A stretch of DNA of 64,000 nt, taken from assembly GCF_001956045.1 (NCBI RefSeq), contig NZ_MRTH01000009.1, forward strand, positions 186,001 through 250,000, given 5' to 3'. Each line of letters opens with the position of its first letter. Positions within the stretch are counted from its first letter, which is position 1. The translations under genes were made by a program, and so were the position numbers. Shown here one piece after another: positions 34,815-44,065 of this stretch. The DNA comes from Paenibacillus sp. FSL H7-0331 (GTDB taxonomy: Bacteria > Bacillota > Bacilli > Paenibacillales > NBRC-103111). The notes below the pieces were generated by a model. The model saw only the letters and a program-made list of their open reading frames with translations, did not search any database and was not told the DNA's origin.

Positions 34815-37157
34815 TTGGATCGAATTTGGAAGCGATGGTTTGGGATTGCCTCAAAATACAAATATAACAGCCGATTTTTTCGTAAAAGCCTGGTAATGAT
34901 GCTGCTGGTCGCGAGCATTCCCGGATTGATCATCGGTGTCAGTATTTACTGGTTGGCTTCGGACAATATGGAGGGTGAGCTGCAGCGACTGCATCAAAAT
35001 CAGATCAAGCAGCGTGCGGAAAATATTGACGATCAGCTGGCTTATTTGGAGCTGACCTTCTCGCATTGGGCGTTTGATTCCAAATTCGATGAAAAACTGA
35101 AAACATTGGATATTGCCTATAATTTCGAACAGGTTCAGGATTTGTATCGGACACTGCTCGTGATGGAAGGCGCACACCCGCTGCTGGAGCGGGTTGAGTT
35201 GTTTCTCGATAAGCCGCGGCCGCTGATCTTCAACAAGCTGCAGTATACGTACATTACCGAGTCTGCAAGCCTGCAGCCTTATGAATCGCTGCTCAAGAAG
35301 GAGCGATCCGTTTTTTGGACGAACGCTTACCCTGAGGCGCCAACCAAGGATTCTGTGCCCAACTCCTTATCCTTGGTCAACAAAATTCCCGGTGGCAGTA
35401 CAGAGCCATTCGGTGCCATCGTAGCAACGATTAATCAGGAAAATCTTATAAAAATGCTAAAGACGCTGACGCCTTACAATGAAGGGGAGACGATTCTCCT
35501 GACCGGAGATGGCAGCTGGAAGCTATCAAGCGGTGGCATTGGTAAGTTTACAGATATCGATATAGCCTTACAGCAGGAATATTTGAAGCACAGCTCCAAA
35601 TCGGAGTCCTTCCTGTTTGAACACAATAAGACAACGTATTCGGTCTCTTACGGACAATTCTCACGGCTGGGCACAACCTGGGTCTATATTTCGGCCGCCC
35701 CGCTAACTTCCATAACCGCGCCGGTTGTACTTGTGTCCAAATGGATCTTGTTCATCAGTCTGTCAGGCCTGCTGCTCGCGCTGCTGATGTCATGGTTCGT
35801 TTCACATCGGATGTATTCGCCTGTCGAGCGGCTGGTCCGGCTGCTGTCCGGTGATAAGGGGACGGAGCTGAGCGATGAATTTGATCTGTTTGAAAAGCAG
35901 TGGAATCATCTGTCCAAAGAGAGTGAAACGATGCGATCCAAGCTGACCGAGCAGCTGCCGCTGCTGCGTGAGGGATTTTTCCTGCAATTGGTGCAGGGTT
36001 ATTTTTACTCACTTCAGGAAAATGATCTGCGGGAGCGAATGAAGCATCACGGCTGGAAAACGGATAATCGGCAGTTTGTGGCATTAATGTTCCAATTAAC
36101 GGGTTTTTCCAATTTGCAAGGCCGGTTTTCCTCAGGAGACGAGGATTTGGTTACGTTCACGGCAGCTAATATTATTGAGGAGCTGACAGGAACCCAATAT
36201 GAGCAGGTCGAGGTTATCAATTTTCACAATTTTTCCGTAGGCTTGCTGTTGTCATTTCCGCACGATCATCCCGCACGCTGGCTTGAGGATGATATCAGCG
36301 CCTTTTGCCAGGAAGCGACCCAAACGATCAATCGTATTCTGAAAATGCAGGTGACGGTTTCGATCAGCAAATCGACGTATCAGGTGAAGCAAATTCCGCA
36401 TTTGTTTGAGGAGGCGAGACAGGCGTTGGTATACCGCGATCTGCTTGACGACAATCAAATCATCAAGACGGAGCTGCTGTCCAAATCAAGCACACTGATG
36501 GAAAGCACTTTCCCTTTTACATTGGAAAAAGAAATCGTGCATGCCATCCGCAATGGCTTGGAGAATGAGGCTGTAGAGCTGATCGAACAATTCATGAAGG
36601 AATTGTCAGCAAGCGGTTCGACAGAGCTGGCCGTGCAGCAGGGGATGCTGCAGCTGCTGGGAAGCATACGGTATGCCGTTCTGCAATCCGGTATGAATCC
36701 CGTTCAATTGTTCGGTGGCGTTAACCTGTTCGAGCAGCTGGCACAGCTTAAGGAGCCGGAGGAAATGCTCAAATGGTTCCAGTACAAGCTGGTAGCTGTA
36801 TTCGTGCAGGAGCTGATCAGCCGGCAGGATTTTCATCTTAAGCAAATGGTAGAGAAAGTAATTCTTCATTTACGCGAAAATTACATGACGATGCTGTCGC
36901 TGGATTCTTGTGCAGAGCTGTTTGGGACCAGTCCCTATACCTTAAGTCGAGCCTTCAAGCATATATCCGGAGTTAATTTCATTGACTATTTGACCGATAT
37001 TCGGATTGATAATGCCAAGGGACTTCTGCGTGAGACAGAAATCAAAATCAATGAAGTCGCTGAACGTGTCGGTTATCAGCATACGTACTTCAATCGTATA
37101 TTCAAAAAATACGAGGGGATTACTCCAAGCCAGTTCCGCGAGCTCAATCGCTCCTGA
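34815..37157 (+). CDS. Membrane-bound AraC-family regulator with extracellular sensor
   Basis: A 780-residue one-component regulator. TM1 about 27-47, an extracellular sensor domain to about 300, TM2 about 305-327 (ILFISLSGLLLALLMSWFV), a cytoplasmic region, then a C-terminal AraC DNA-binding domain: SLDSCAELFGTSPYTLSRAFKHISGVNFIDYLT and VGYQHTYFNRIFKKYEGITPSQFR. The start is a TTG with GGAAGGTGAG 5 nt upstream. It lies between the permeases and the lipoprotein gene; the twin promoters upstream of the GH106 and lipoprotein genes are its likely targets. Such proteins pass an extracellular sugar signal, perhaps through the lipoprotein, to DNA. Confidence 0.92.
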   Translation: MDRIWKRWFGIASKYKYNSRFFRKSLVMMLLVASIPGLIIGVSIYWLASDNMEGELQRLHQNQIKQRAENIDDQLAYLELTFSHWAFDSKFDEKLKTLDIAYNFEQVQDLYRTLLVMEGAHPLLERVELFLDKPRPLIFNKLQYTYITESASLQPYESLLKKERSVFWTNAYPEAPTKDSVPNSLSLVNKIPGGSTEPFGAIVATINQENLIKMLKTLTPYNEGETILLTGDGSWKLSSGGIGKFTDIDIALQQEYLKHSSKSESFLFEHNKTTYSVSYGQFSRLGTTWVYISAAPLTSITAPVVLVSKWILFISLSGLLLALLMSWFVSHRMYSPVERLVRLLSGDKGTELSDEFDLFEKQWNHLSKESETMRSKLTEQLPLLREGFFLQLVQGYFYSLQENDLRERMKHHGWKTDNRQFVALMFQLTGFSNLQGRFSSGDEDLVTFTAANIIEELTGTQYEQVEVINFHNFSVGLLLSFPHDHPARWLEDDISAFCQEATQTINRILKMQVTVSISKSTYQVKQIPHLFEEARQALVYRDLLDDNQIIKTELLSKSSTLMESTFPFTLEKEIVHAIRNGLENEAVELIEQFMKELSASGSTELAVQQGMLQLLGSIRYAVLQSGMNPVQLFGGVNLFEQLAQLKEPEEMLKWFQYKLVAVFVQELISRQDFHLKQMVEKVILHLRENYMTMLSLDSCAELFGTSPYTLSRAFKHISGVNFIDYLTDIRIDNAKGLLRETEIKINEVAERVGYQHTYFNRIFKKYEGITPSQFRELNRS

Positions 37158-37183
37158 TAGGGATTAAAGCTTGTCACATCAGC

Positions 37184-37249
37184 CTGTGCAATAGCTGCAA
37201 CAAAGTCCAAACCATGTAAATCGCGGCTTACAAAAGAGTATGATTGTTG
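37184..37249 (+). promoter_or_regulatory. Activator-type promoter of LplA-like lipoprotein gene (twin of GH106 promoter)
   Basis: CTGTGCAA at 37184-37191, 37 nt later the 21-bp block (37229-37249) identical to the one before the GH106 gene. -10 box TATGAT at 37239-37244 without a convincing -35. Confidence 0.7.
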
Positions 37250-37316
37250 GCAAACTCTCAATCGATTAACGTCAATGGTGAGCCATCGAAATATAGAACT
37301 AAAGGGAGGATCACCA

Positions 37317-38882
37317 ATGAATGCAAGACGAAACACGAAAACAGCAGCAGCTTCCATAGCTGCAATTCTGGCACTCTCGGCCGTATTGGCAGGCTGTTCC
37401 GGAGGAGCTAAAGAAAGCGCCCCGGCAGCAGGGAAAGCAGCAGATGGAAAGATGGAAGCCAAAACCGAAGCGCCGCTTGAGGTCAGTATCATGACGATTC
37501 TGCTTACACCTTCACCAGCTGCAGATGATAATCCGATTAAAAAAGCAATTGAAAAAGCAACGAATTCCAAGATGAAGATTCAATGGGTATCCGGCAACAA
37601 TTACGCTGACAAGCTGAATGTAACACTTGCTTCCGGTGATATTCCAGAGCTGATTCTGATCAATGATCCGTTTACCTCGGTATTCCGTAATTCCGTGACA
37701 CAAGGTGCATTCTGGGACGTAGCTCCTTATATTAAGGATTATCCGAATTTGAGCAGCAAAATTTCCAAAACTGCCTGGGATTTGACAAAAATGCAGGATG
37801 GTAAAAACTATGGGATTCCTCGGCCGCGTCCATCCGAATCAGATAACTTCTTCATTGTTCGTAAAGATTGGCTGGACAATCTGGGTTTGAAGGTTCCGAC
37901 AACAACCGATGAGCTATACGACGTTATGAAAGCGTTCGCGGAAAAAGATCCCGACAAGAATGGCAAGAACGATTCCGTACCTTTTGCTGCCAATGTCAAT
38001 CCGACGGATATGGGTGCCTTAGGACAGATTGAAAACAGCTTCACGGGTGTAAACGGAAGATGGAAGCTGCTCGACGGCAAGTTTGTGCATACAAGCTTTC
38101 TTCCTGAGACGCGTAAATCGCTGGAGTATTTGACGAAGGCTTATAAGGAGAAGCTGATTCCGGAAGATTTTGCAGCGTTGAAGCTGACGCAAACCGGGGA
38201 TCTGTTTAAAGCAGGCAAAGCAGGGATTATTTCTGATAAAGCGGGAACGATGGTCGACTATTACGATAAGTTGAAGGTCGTTCAGCCTGATTTCAAGCAG
38301 GAAAACTTTTACCCGATCACAAGCATTAATGGCTACAATCCTAAGGGTCCAGGCTTCTCCGGTATGATGTCGATTCCGAAGTCCGTGCCTGAAGCCAAAA
38401 TGAAACGTATTCTCAAAATGATGGATACCTGGATGAGTGATGAGGTATTTGCGATTCAGCAGTATGGCTTTGAAGGCACGCATCACACGGTGAAAGACGG
38501 CGTCAAGGTGATTAATACCGAGAAGCTGGCCGCAGACAACGGAGCCGATTTTAATCAGATTGCCTATGTAGCCGATCCTTATGCAAGCTCAACCAAAGTA
38601 TTCTTCCCTAAGGAAGTGAATGCTTTGTATACCAAAATTCAGGATGAACGCGCCAAGAACAGTGTAGCGGATATCAGTACAGGACTGTTCTCGCCAACCG
38701 TGCAAAAGGCATTGCCTGAATACGAAAAGAAAGTTCAGGATTTGAAAACAAAAATCATTTTGGGCAGAGAACCAATTACTGCCTGGGATGAATTTGTAAC
38801 TAAAATGAAAGCCGACGCGGATATGGTCAAGATGAGTCAGGAAATGACCGAAGCCTATCAAAAGCGCAGCGGCGGCAAATAA
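37317..38882 (+). CDS. Extracellular solute-binding lipoprotein, LplA-like
   Basis: A 521-residue lipoprotein with lipobox LAGC (after ALSAVLAGC), then a family-1 type binding fold of the larger LplA subgroup: EVSIMTILLTPSPAADDNPIKKAIE, a WVSGNNYADKLNVTLASGDIPELILIN signature, and the C-terminal TAWDEFVTKMKADADMVKM. GGGAGG is 7 nt before this ATG; an upstream ATG lacks a site. It should feed the LplB/LplC-type permeases that lie upstream of the AraC gene. It has its own copy of the shared promoter, allowing higher expression than the channel subunits. Confidence 0.93.
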   Translation: MNARRNTKTAAASIAAILALSAVLAGCSGGAKESAPAAGKAADGKMEAKTEAPLEVSIMTILLTPSPAADDNPIKKAIEKATNSKMKIQWVSGNNYADKLNVTLASGDIPELILINDPFTSVFRNSVTQGAFWDVAPYIKDYPNLSSKISKTAWDLTKMQDGKNYGIPRPRPSESDNFFIVRKDWLDNLGLKVPTTTDELYDVMKAFAEKDPDKNGKNDSVPFAANVNPTDMGALGQIENSFTGVNGRWKLLDGKFVHTSFLPETRKSLEYLTKAYKEKLIPEDFAALKLTQTGDLFKAGKAGIISDKAGTMVDYYDKLKVVQPDFKQENFYPITSINGYNPKGPGFSGMMSIPKSVPEAKMKRILKMMDTWMSDEVFAIQQYGFEGTHHTVKDGVKVINTEKLAADNGADFNQIAYVADPYASSTKVFFPKEVNALYTKIQDERAKNSVADISTGLFSPTVQKALPEYEKKVQDLKTKIILGREPITAWDEFVTKMKADADMVKMSQEMTEAYQKRSGGK

Positions 38883-38923
38883 TAAGACAAAACGCGGGGA
38901 GCAGCCTTTTCTCGCAGCATATC

Positions 38924-38964
38924 AGAACCTTCAAAGCCACGAATCAAGTGGTTTTGAGGGTTCT
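38924..38964. terminator. Long hairpin after LplA-like gene
   Basis: 17-bp stem AGAACCTTCAAAGCCAC/GTGGTTTTGAGGGTTCT with two G-T pairs and a 7-nt loop, followed by TTTG. Few T residues, but the stem is very stable. Confidence 0.7.
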
Positions 38965-39050
38965 TTGTATGTGAGCTATTGGCTAGATTGCTTGCAATAT
39001 TGTAACATAGAGGGGAATCCGACATAGCTGCAGAAGGGAGTCGTATAATA

Positions 39051-40838
39051 GTGAGACCATTTATGTTTGCAATCAAGCCTTCCTACTATGCGAATTTAAA
39101 AATAAAACATAAGGTATTTTCGATCATATCGCTGGTCATGGGTATTTGCTTTTTGGGTACTTATTTGTCTCTGCAGTATGTGTATTCGATTTATGACGAG
39201 CAGTTGTACTCCAAATCGTCACAACTGCTGAATTTATCTTCCAGCGGCATCGAAAATGAGCTAAAGAAGCTCGATCGTATCTCCTATAATATTGTTACGG
39301 ATTTGAAGGTTCAGGAACTGCTGCTATCGTTGAATGAATTTACACCAGAATTTGAAAAATACAAAATTCGTTCTTATGTTACGGATCGACTTGTCCAATA
39401 TGCCGGTAATGAAAAATATATTTATTCCATAGAAGTGACGGATGTGCTGAGTGGTGAAGCTGTAGCCGGCCAGGCCTCCAGATCCTCAACTGCCAAAAAA
39501 CAAATGATCCTGAACGAATCGGCCAAAGGCGAAGGAGGAACCCGTTGGATTGTACCTGATGCAGAGGATTCCTATTTAATAGCTGCCAGGGAAATACGCT
39601 CCTATAATGGTACCAATTTTGACCTTGATCGTCTGGGCACCTTAACGGTTAGAATTTATTTTGATAGAATTGCCGAAAATGTGTTAGAAGGCACTGAATT
39701 AAAAAATGGCGATTTACAGGTTACCTCCAACAACTATGTGATCTATCCGATCAGTAAAGGACCAGAGAAGCTGACGCCGATTCCCGTGGAAGCCTATATG
39801 GACCGTCAAGACTATGCCATCAAGCCCTACAATGGGCAGCAGTATTTTATTTCCCAGGTTCGCTCTGAATATTTGGGATGGACTTATCTCAGTCTGACAC
39901 CGTTTGATAAAATTTTCACAAAAATTATTTTGATGAAAAACATCTTGTTCGTTAGCTTTGTCGTTATTTTACTTCTGTTAATGGCAGTGGCCATCAAATT
40001 TGCCAGAACGATGACCAAGCCGATTGAGGAATTGATTGGACGGATGAGGCAGGTTCAGAAGGGGGATTTCAGCCTCGCAGGTATGGAAAACTCGGATTGG
40101 ACCTCTATCCAAATGGACGAGGTGGGTCAGTTAAGGCGGACGTTCCGGATGATGATTCAACAAATCAACGAGCTGATTACGGAGAACTATTCCAAGCAGA
40201 TTACGATCAAGGAAACCCAATTTAAAGCTCTGCAGGCACAAATCAATCCGCATTTTTTATACAACACCCTGGAATCTATCAACTGGTTAGCCAAATCAAA
40301 TGGACAGCCGCAAATTTCAAAAATGGTCGAATCGCTCGGATTTTTACTGAGAAGCTCGATCAGCCTGAAAGAAACCTTGATTACGGTGGGCGAGGAGCTG
40401 GATATCGTGATGAATTATATTACGATTCAAAGATTCCGGTTCGAAGAGAGGCTTGTATTTGAACTGGATGTCGCTGAAGACACCAGATCGCTGCTGCTTC
40501 CGAAGATGACCTTGCAGCCGCTGGTTGAGAATTCGATCCACTATGCACTGGAATCGATGCTGGAACCGTGCCATATCCGGATCTGGACGAAGAGAGAACC
40601 CGGAAAGCTGATCATTGTAGTGGAGGATAATGGTCCGGGCATGGAAGCAAGCCTGCTGGAGCAGGTTCGGAGAGGTGAAGCACCTACTCGCGGAAGCGGG
40701 ATAGGGCTCTCCAATATTGAGGAACGAATCGTCTTGGCTTTTGGCGAAGGTTATGGCGTGTCCATTGAAAGTGAAGTCGAGAAGGGAACCCGGATTTCGA
40801 TTACCATACCAGATGAAATGAGTGAGCGGCATGTATAA
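39051..40838 (+). CDS. Sensor histidine kinase, YesM-like
   Basis: A 595-residue membrane kinase. TM1 about 18-40, an extracellular sensor to about 290, TM2 about 297-318 (NILFVSFVVILLLLMAVAI), HAMP, then the YesM-type kinase core QAQINPHFLYNTLESINWLAKSN (phospho-His in NPHFLYN) and an ATP-binding part with LQPLVENSIHYAL, DNGPGM and GIGLSNIEERI. The GTG start is preceded by GAAGGGAG. It overlaps the response regulator gene by 8 nt. It probably controls the three promoters with the 21-bp direct repeat found just downstream and near 53 kb (inference). Confidence 0.92.
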   Translation: MRPFMFAIKPSYYANLKIKHKVFSIISLVMGICFLGTYLSLQYVYSIYDEQLYSKSSQLLNLSSSGIENELKKLDRISYNIVTDLKVQELLLSLNEFTPEFEKYKIRSYVTDRLVQYAGNEKYIYSIEVTDVLSGEAVAGQASRSSTAKKQMILNESAKGEGGTRWIVPDAEDSYLIAAREIRSYNGTNFDLDRLGTLTVRIYFDRIAENVLEGTELKNGDLQVTSNNYVIYPISKGPEKLTPIPVEAYMDRQDYAIKPYNGQQYFISQVRSEYLGWTYLSLTPFDKIFTKIILMKNILFVSFVVILLLLMAVAIKFARTMTKPIEELIGRMRQVQKGDFSLAGMENSDWTSIQMDEVGQLRRTFRMMIQQINELITENYSKQITIKETQFKALQAQINPHFLYNTLESINWLAKSNGQPQISKMVESLGFLLRSSISLKETLITVGEELDIVMNYITIQRFRFEERLVFELDVAEDTRSLLLPKMTLQPLVENSIHYALESMLEPCHIRIWTKREPGKLIIVVEDNGPGMEASLLEQVRRGEAPTRGSGIGLSNIEERIVLAFGEGYGVSIESEVEKGTRISITIPDEMSERHV

Positions 40839-42381
40839 AGTATTATTGGTTGATGATGAGCGAATTATTTTGGATGGGATATCGAACGTGGTCAATTGGG
40901 AAGCGGCGGGAACGGTGCTTGCCGGTACGGCCCGAAATGGCATCGAAGCCTACGAATTTGTTAAGCAGAACCCTCCTGATATTATTATCAGCGATATTAA
41001 AATGCCAGGGATGGACGGGCTGCAGCTGGCAGCGAAAATGTTCGAGGAATACCCTCAGATCAAGCTGGTCCTGCTGTCTGGCTTCAGCGAATTTGAATAT
41101 GCACGCCAGGCGATGCGCTACAAGGTCAAGCATTATTTGTTGAAGCCATGTAATGAAAACAAAATTCTGGAAGCATTGGTCGAGCTCGTAGATGAGTTGA
41201 ACCATGAGGAGCAGCGGGAACAATTCGTACGCAATATGAGGTACGGTCTGGAGAAGGTGCTGCCGCACGTTAAGGAGCAATTCCTCAAGGAATTCGTCAC
41301 GAACAAAACCTACGGCAACCGCGACTGGGAATATTACCGCAAGCTGTTCGACCTGGATCTCCAAAATCGCAAGGTAAGGCTGATCTTGTTTCAATTGGAG
41401 GGACATTTTGAGTTTGAGCATATGTTTGCCGTGAAGAACATTGCTGAGGAGCTGCTGCAAAAAACCGTTCTAAGCTCCACAGTCGGCGGACAGGTGTTAA
41501 TAGTCGTTGAGGATGCGGAGTCTGTCAGTGAACTGTACGATTGCATTCACCAAATTCGCGAAACTTTTTTACGTTATTACAAAATTGATCTGACCATCGC
41601 GCTTAGTGAAGCAGATGAAATCATCCGGGCACGTTCCCTGTACAAGCAGACGCTGGAATGCCTGAATTACCGATTTTATTTGGGAGAAGGCAGCTTGATA
41701 ACGAAGCGGGATATTGTGGGGGTAGAGCAGCCTGAACTCAGAGAGTTTGCTTATGACGAGGATAATTTGATGCTGCAAATTAAAGCAGGACTGTGGGAAG
41801 AGGCCAATAAGGAGATTGATTTGTTTTTCCAAAAGCTTGCAGGTCTTCGTTCCAATATATCGACGTCCAAATCTTATGTGATTCAGTTGCTTATGGCTAT
41901 CATTCGACTTGGAAATGCAGATGCTATGGTGAATTATCGAGACCACCTGGTCAAGCTGATGGATCTGGAAACCTTGCAATCGATCCAGACCTTCTTTAAG
42001 GAAGTGGCAAGCCAAATTACACTCAGCCATTATGAGCATACGAAAAACAAGCATTGCGCAATTACCGATAAAGTGCTGGATATCATTAACGGACATTTGG
42101 GTAACACAGAGCTTTCCCTGAATTGGGTAGCTCATCAAATGCTGTATATGAACTCCGATTACCTGGGCAAGCTGTTCAAGAAAAGAACGGGTGAAAAGTT
42201 TTCCAATTATGTCATGAAGGTGCGGATCGCCAAAGCGACTGAACTGCTCGAGCAGAAGTCCGATATCAAAATATTTGAACTGGCCGAAATGCTCGGTTTT
42301 GGAGATAATCCGCAATACTTTAGTCAGGTCTTTAAGAAATACGCAGGCTGCACACCTTCCGAATATATTAAGGCTACATGA
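40831..42381 (+). CDS. AraC-type response regulator, YesN-like
   Basis: A 516-residue regulator. The receiver domain (MYKVLLVDDERIILDG, phospho-acceptor in IIISDIKMPGMDG, LLKPC Lys) is followed by a middle region and a C-terminal AraC domain (LSLNWVAHQMLYMNSDYLGKLFKKRTGEKFSNYV, MLGFGDNPQYFSQVFKKYAGCTPSEYI). A GTG three codons upstream is possible; the ATG matches the usual start of the family and overlaps the kinase stop. Its gene ends 7 bp before the first copy of the conserved promoter module, so it is the best candidate to bind it. Confidence 0.93.
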   Translation: MYKVLLVDDERIILDGISNVVNWEAAGTVLAGTARNGIEAYEFVKQNPPDIIISDIKMPGMDGLQLAAKMFEEYPQIKLVLLSGFSEFEYARQAMRYKVKHYLLKPCNENKILEALVELVDELNHEEQREQFVRNMRYGLEKVLPHVKEQFLKEFVTNKTYGNRDWEYYRKLFDLDLQNRKVRLILFQLEGHFEFEHMFAVKNIAEELLQKTVLSSTVGGQVLIVVEDAESVSELYDCIHQIRETFLRYYKIDLTIALSEADEIIRARSLYKQTLECLNYRFYLGEGSLITKRDIVGVEQPELREFAYDEDNLMLQIKAGLWEEANKEIDLFFQKLAGLRSNISTSKSYVIQLLMAIIRLGNADAMVNYRDHLVKLMDLETLQSIQTFFKEVASQITLSHYEHTKNKHCAITDKVLDIINGHLGNTELSLNWVAHQMLYMNSDYLGKLFKKRTGEKFSNYVMKVRIAKATELLEQKSDIKIFELAEMLGFGDNPQYFSQVFKKYAGCTPSEYIKAT

Positions 42382-42388
42382 TCAAGCT

Positions 42389-42450
42389 CTGTTTTTTTAA
42401 CAAGCAGGACGGTATATTAGGTTCATATTTGAACGAAAAAGCGTAATAAT
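42389..42450 (+). promoter_or_regulatory. Conserved promoter module, copy A
   Basis: Two half-sites, GTTTTTTTAAC (42391) and GTATATTAGGTTC (42412), exactly 21 bp apart, each leading to the constant ACGG junction, then 32 bp to a TAATAAT -10 box. The same layout recurs at 43967 and 53237. It resembles an AraC dimer site upstream of a promoter with a poor -35. Confidence 0.75.
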
Positions 42451-42490
42451 AGACCTTGTGCAGGAGTAGAGACAAGGGGGACTGTACTTG

Positions 42491-43819
42491 ATGAAAAAGA
42501 CATTAATGCTTCTGGTTTCTGTATCATTGCTACTAACATCGACAGCTTGTGGGGCAAATACAGCCGTACCAACAACGAAGGACACAGCTATTAATCCGGA
42601 GACTGGAGCAGCAGGCACCAGCAAGGAAACGATCAAACTTCGTTTTGCATGGTGGGGTGGGCAGTCCCGTCATGATTATACATTCAAGATCATTGAGCTG
42701 TATCAGAAGAAACATCCCAACGTCAAGATTGAAGCTGAATATGCGGCATTTGACGATTATTGGAAAAGGCTCGCTCCACAGGCAGCTGCGAACGATTTGC
42801 CCGATATTATTTCCATGGATATATCTTATCTGAGCCAATATGCGGGAAGAGGCCAACTGGAGGAATTAACTCCCTACCTCCACAACAATACGATTGATGT
42901 TAGCGCGGTGGCTGCCAACACACTTAACAGCGGTCAGTATGGCGGCAAGCTGTATCAAATCACAGCTGGTGTCAACGCGCTTGGTTCCACGCTTGATCCA
43001 GAGTTGGTTCGTAGAGCGGGTATCGCAATGCCTCCCAGGGATTGGACCTGGGATGATCTGGAGGTTCTCGGCAAACAAATGAAGGCAAGCGGTAAGCTGC
43101 TGGGTGATTATATGCGATACGAAGTGTTTTTTCCCTACTACCTGCGTTCAATTGATCAAAAATTGTTCGATCCGGACGGAACATCTCTCGGTTATACCGA
43201 CGATAAGGCATTTATCGATTATTACAAACGTTATCAAAAAATGTATGACGCCGGTTACTTCCTGAGTCTGGACAAGCTCGCGCTGAAGAAGCTCACCCCA
43301 GAGGATGATGAAATGGTGATGGGCAACGCGCTGTCTTCCTTCACTTGGTCCAATCAGTATGCAGCTTGGTCAGCGGCTGCCAAACGTCCGACAGAGCTGC
43401 TCCCGCCACCGGGACCGAACAGCAAGAAAGGCTTATTCCTCAAAGCAAGTATGGGATTTGCGATTACGAAGAACTCAAAGCAAAAGGCAGAAGCTGCCAA
43501 ATTCATCAACTTCCTTATTAATGACATCGAAGCCAACCAAATCATGAAAGGCGAACGTGGTGTTCCGATATCGTCTAAAGTTAAGGAAGCTTTGAAGCCA
43601 CTGCTTAATCCTGAAGAATTAAAAGTATTTGAATATGTAGCTTGGGCGGAAGCGAACAGCAGTCCTGCTGATGCCCCCAGTCCAATTGGCTCGGTTGAAG
43701 TGGAAAAGCTGTTAAAAGATATAAGCGAGCAAATCCTGTATAAGAAGATTTCAATTGAAGATGCTGCACCCCGGTTTCGTACAAATGCTAACGCGATTCT
43801 GGCTAAAAATAAAAAATAA
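42491..43819 (+). CDS. Extracellular sugar-binding lipoprotein, family 1 (tandem copy 1)
   Basis: A 442-residue ABC substrate-binding lipoprotein: signal peptide with lipobox STAC, then KLRFAWWGGQSRHDYTFKIIELYQ and AANDLPDIISMD, typical of family-1 sugar binders. AAGGGGG precedes the ATG. It is closely similar along its whole length to the next gene, so the two arose by tandem duplication together with their promoter. No permease is adjacent. The permeases at 53-55 kb share its promoter module and are the likely partners. Ligand unknown; the island context suggests a plant oligosaccharide. Confidence 0.92.
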   Translation: MKKTLMLLVSVSLLLTSTACGANTAVPTTKDTAINPETGAAGTSKETIKLRFAWWGGQSRHDYTFKIIELYQKKHPNVKIEAEYAAFDDYWKRLAPQAAANDLPDIISMDISYLSQYAGRGQLEELTPYLHNNTIDVSAVAANTLNSGQYGGKLYQITAGVNALGSTLDPELVRRAGIAMPPRDWTWDDLEVLGKQMKASGKLLGDYMRYEVFFPYYLRSIDQKLFDPDGTSLGYTDDKAFIDYYKRYQKMYDAGYFLSLDKLALKKLTPEDDEMVMGNALSSFTWSNQYAAWSAAAKRPTELLPPPGPNSKKGLFLKASMGFAITKNSKQKAEAAKFINFLINDIEANQIMKGERGVPISSKVKEALKPLLNPEELKVFEYVAWAEANSSPADAPSPIGSVEVEKLLKDISEQILYKKISIEDAAPRFRTNANAILAKNKK

Positions 43820-43864
43820 TCTGTATTTCGTGATCAAAAGGCGACTTTTGGATCATTCCCTGTC

Positions 43865-43916
43865 AAGAATCAGGTCAGTTCATGCTTTAGCTGAGACCTG
43901 ATTCTTCTTTTTTTGA
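43865..43916 (+). terminator. Terminator after tandem copy 1
   Basis: Stem AAGAATCAGGTC/GACCTGATTCTT with a 22-nt middle part, followed by a T run. Confidence 0.85.
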
Positions 43917-43964
43917 GAAAAAAAGGATCTCATTCCGTTCAAAATGTCTGTGCAGGATGAAATG

Positions 43965-44028
43965 TCTGTTTTTTAAACAAGGATAACGGTTTTTTGAATT
44001 CATATTTTGATCAAAAAGAGTGATAATA
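43965..44028 (+). promoter_or_regulatory. Conserved promoter module, copy B
   Basis: GTTTTTTAAAC (43967) and GTTTTTTGAATTC (43988), 21 bp apart, with ACGG at the junction, and a GATAATAA -10 region 32 bp after it. It is the clearest of the three copies: both half-sites contain GTTTTTTnAA. Confidence 0.78.
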
Positions 44029-44065
44029 ATTCTTGTAGAACTCGAAATAAAGGGAGGATACAGAT

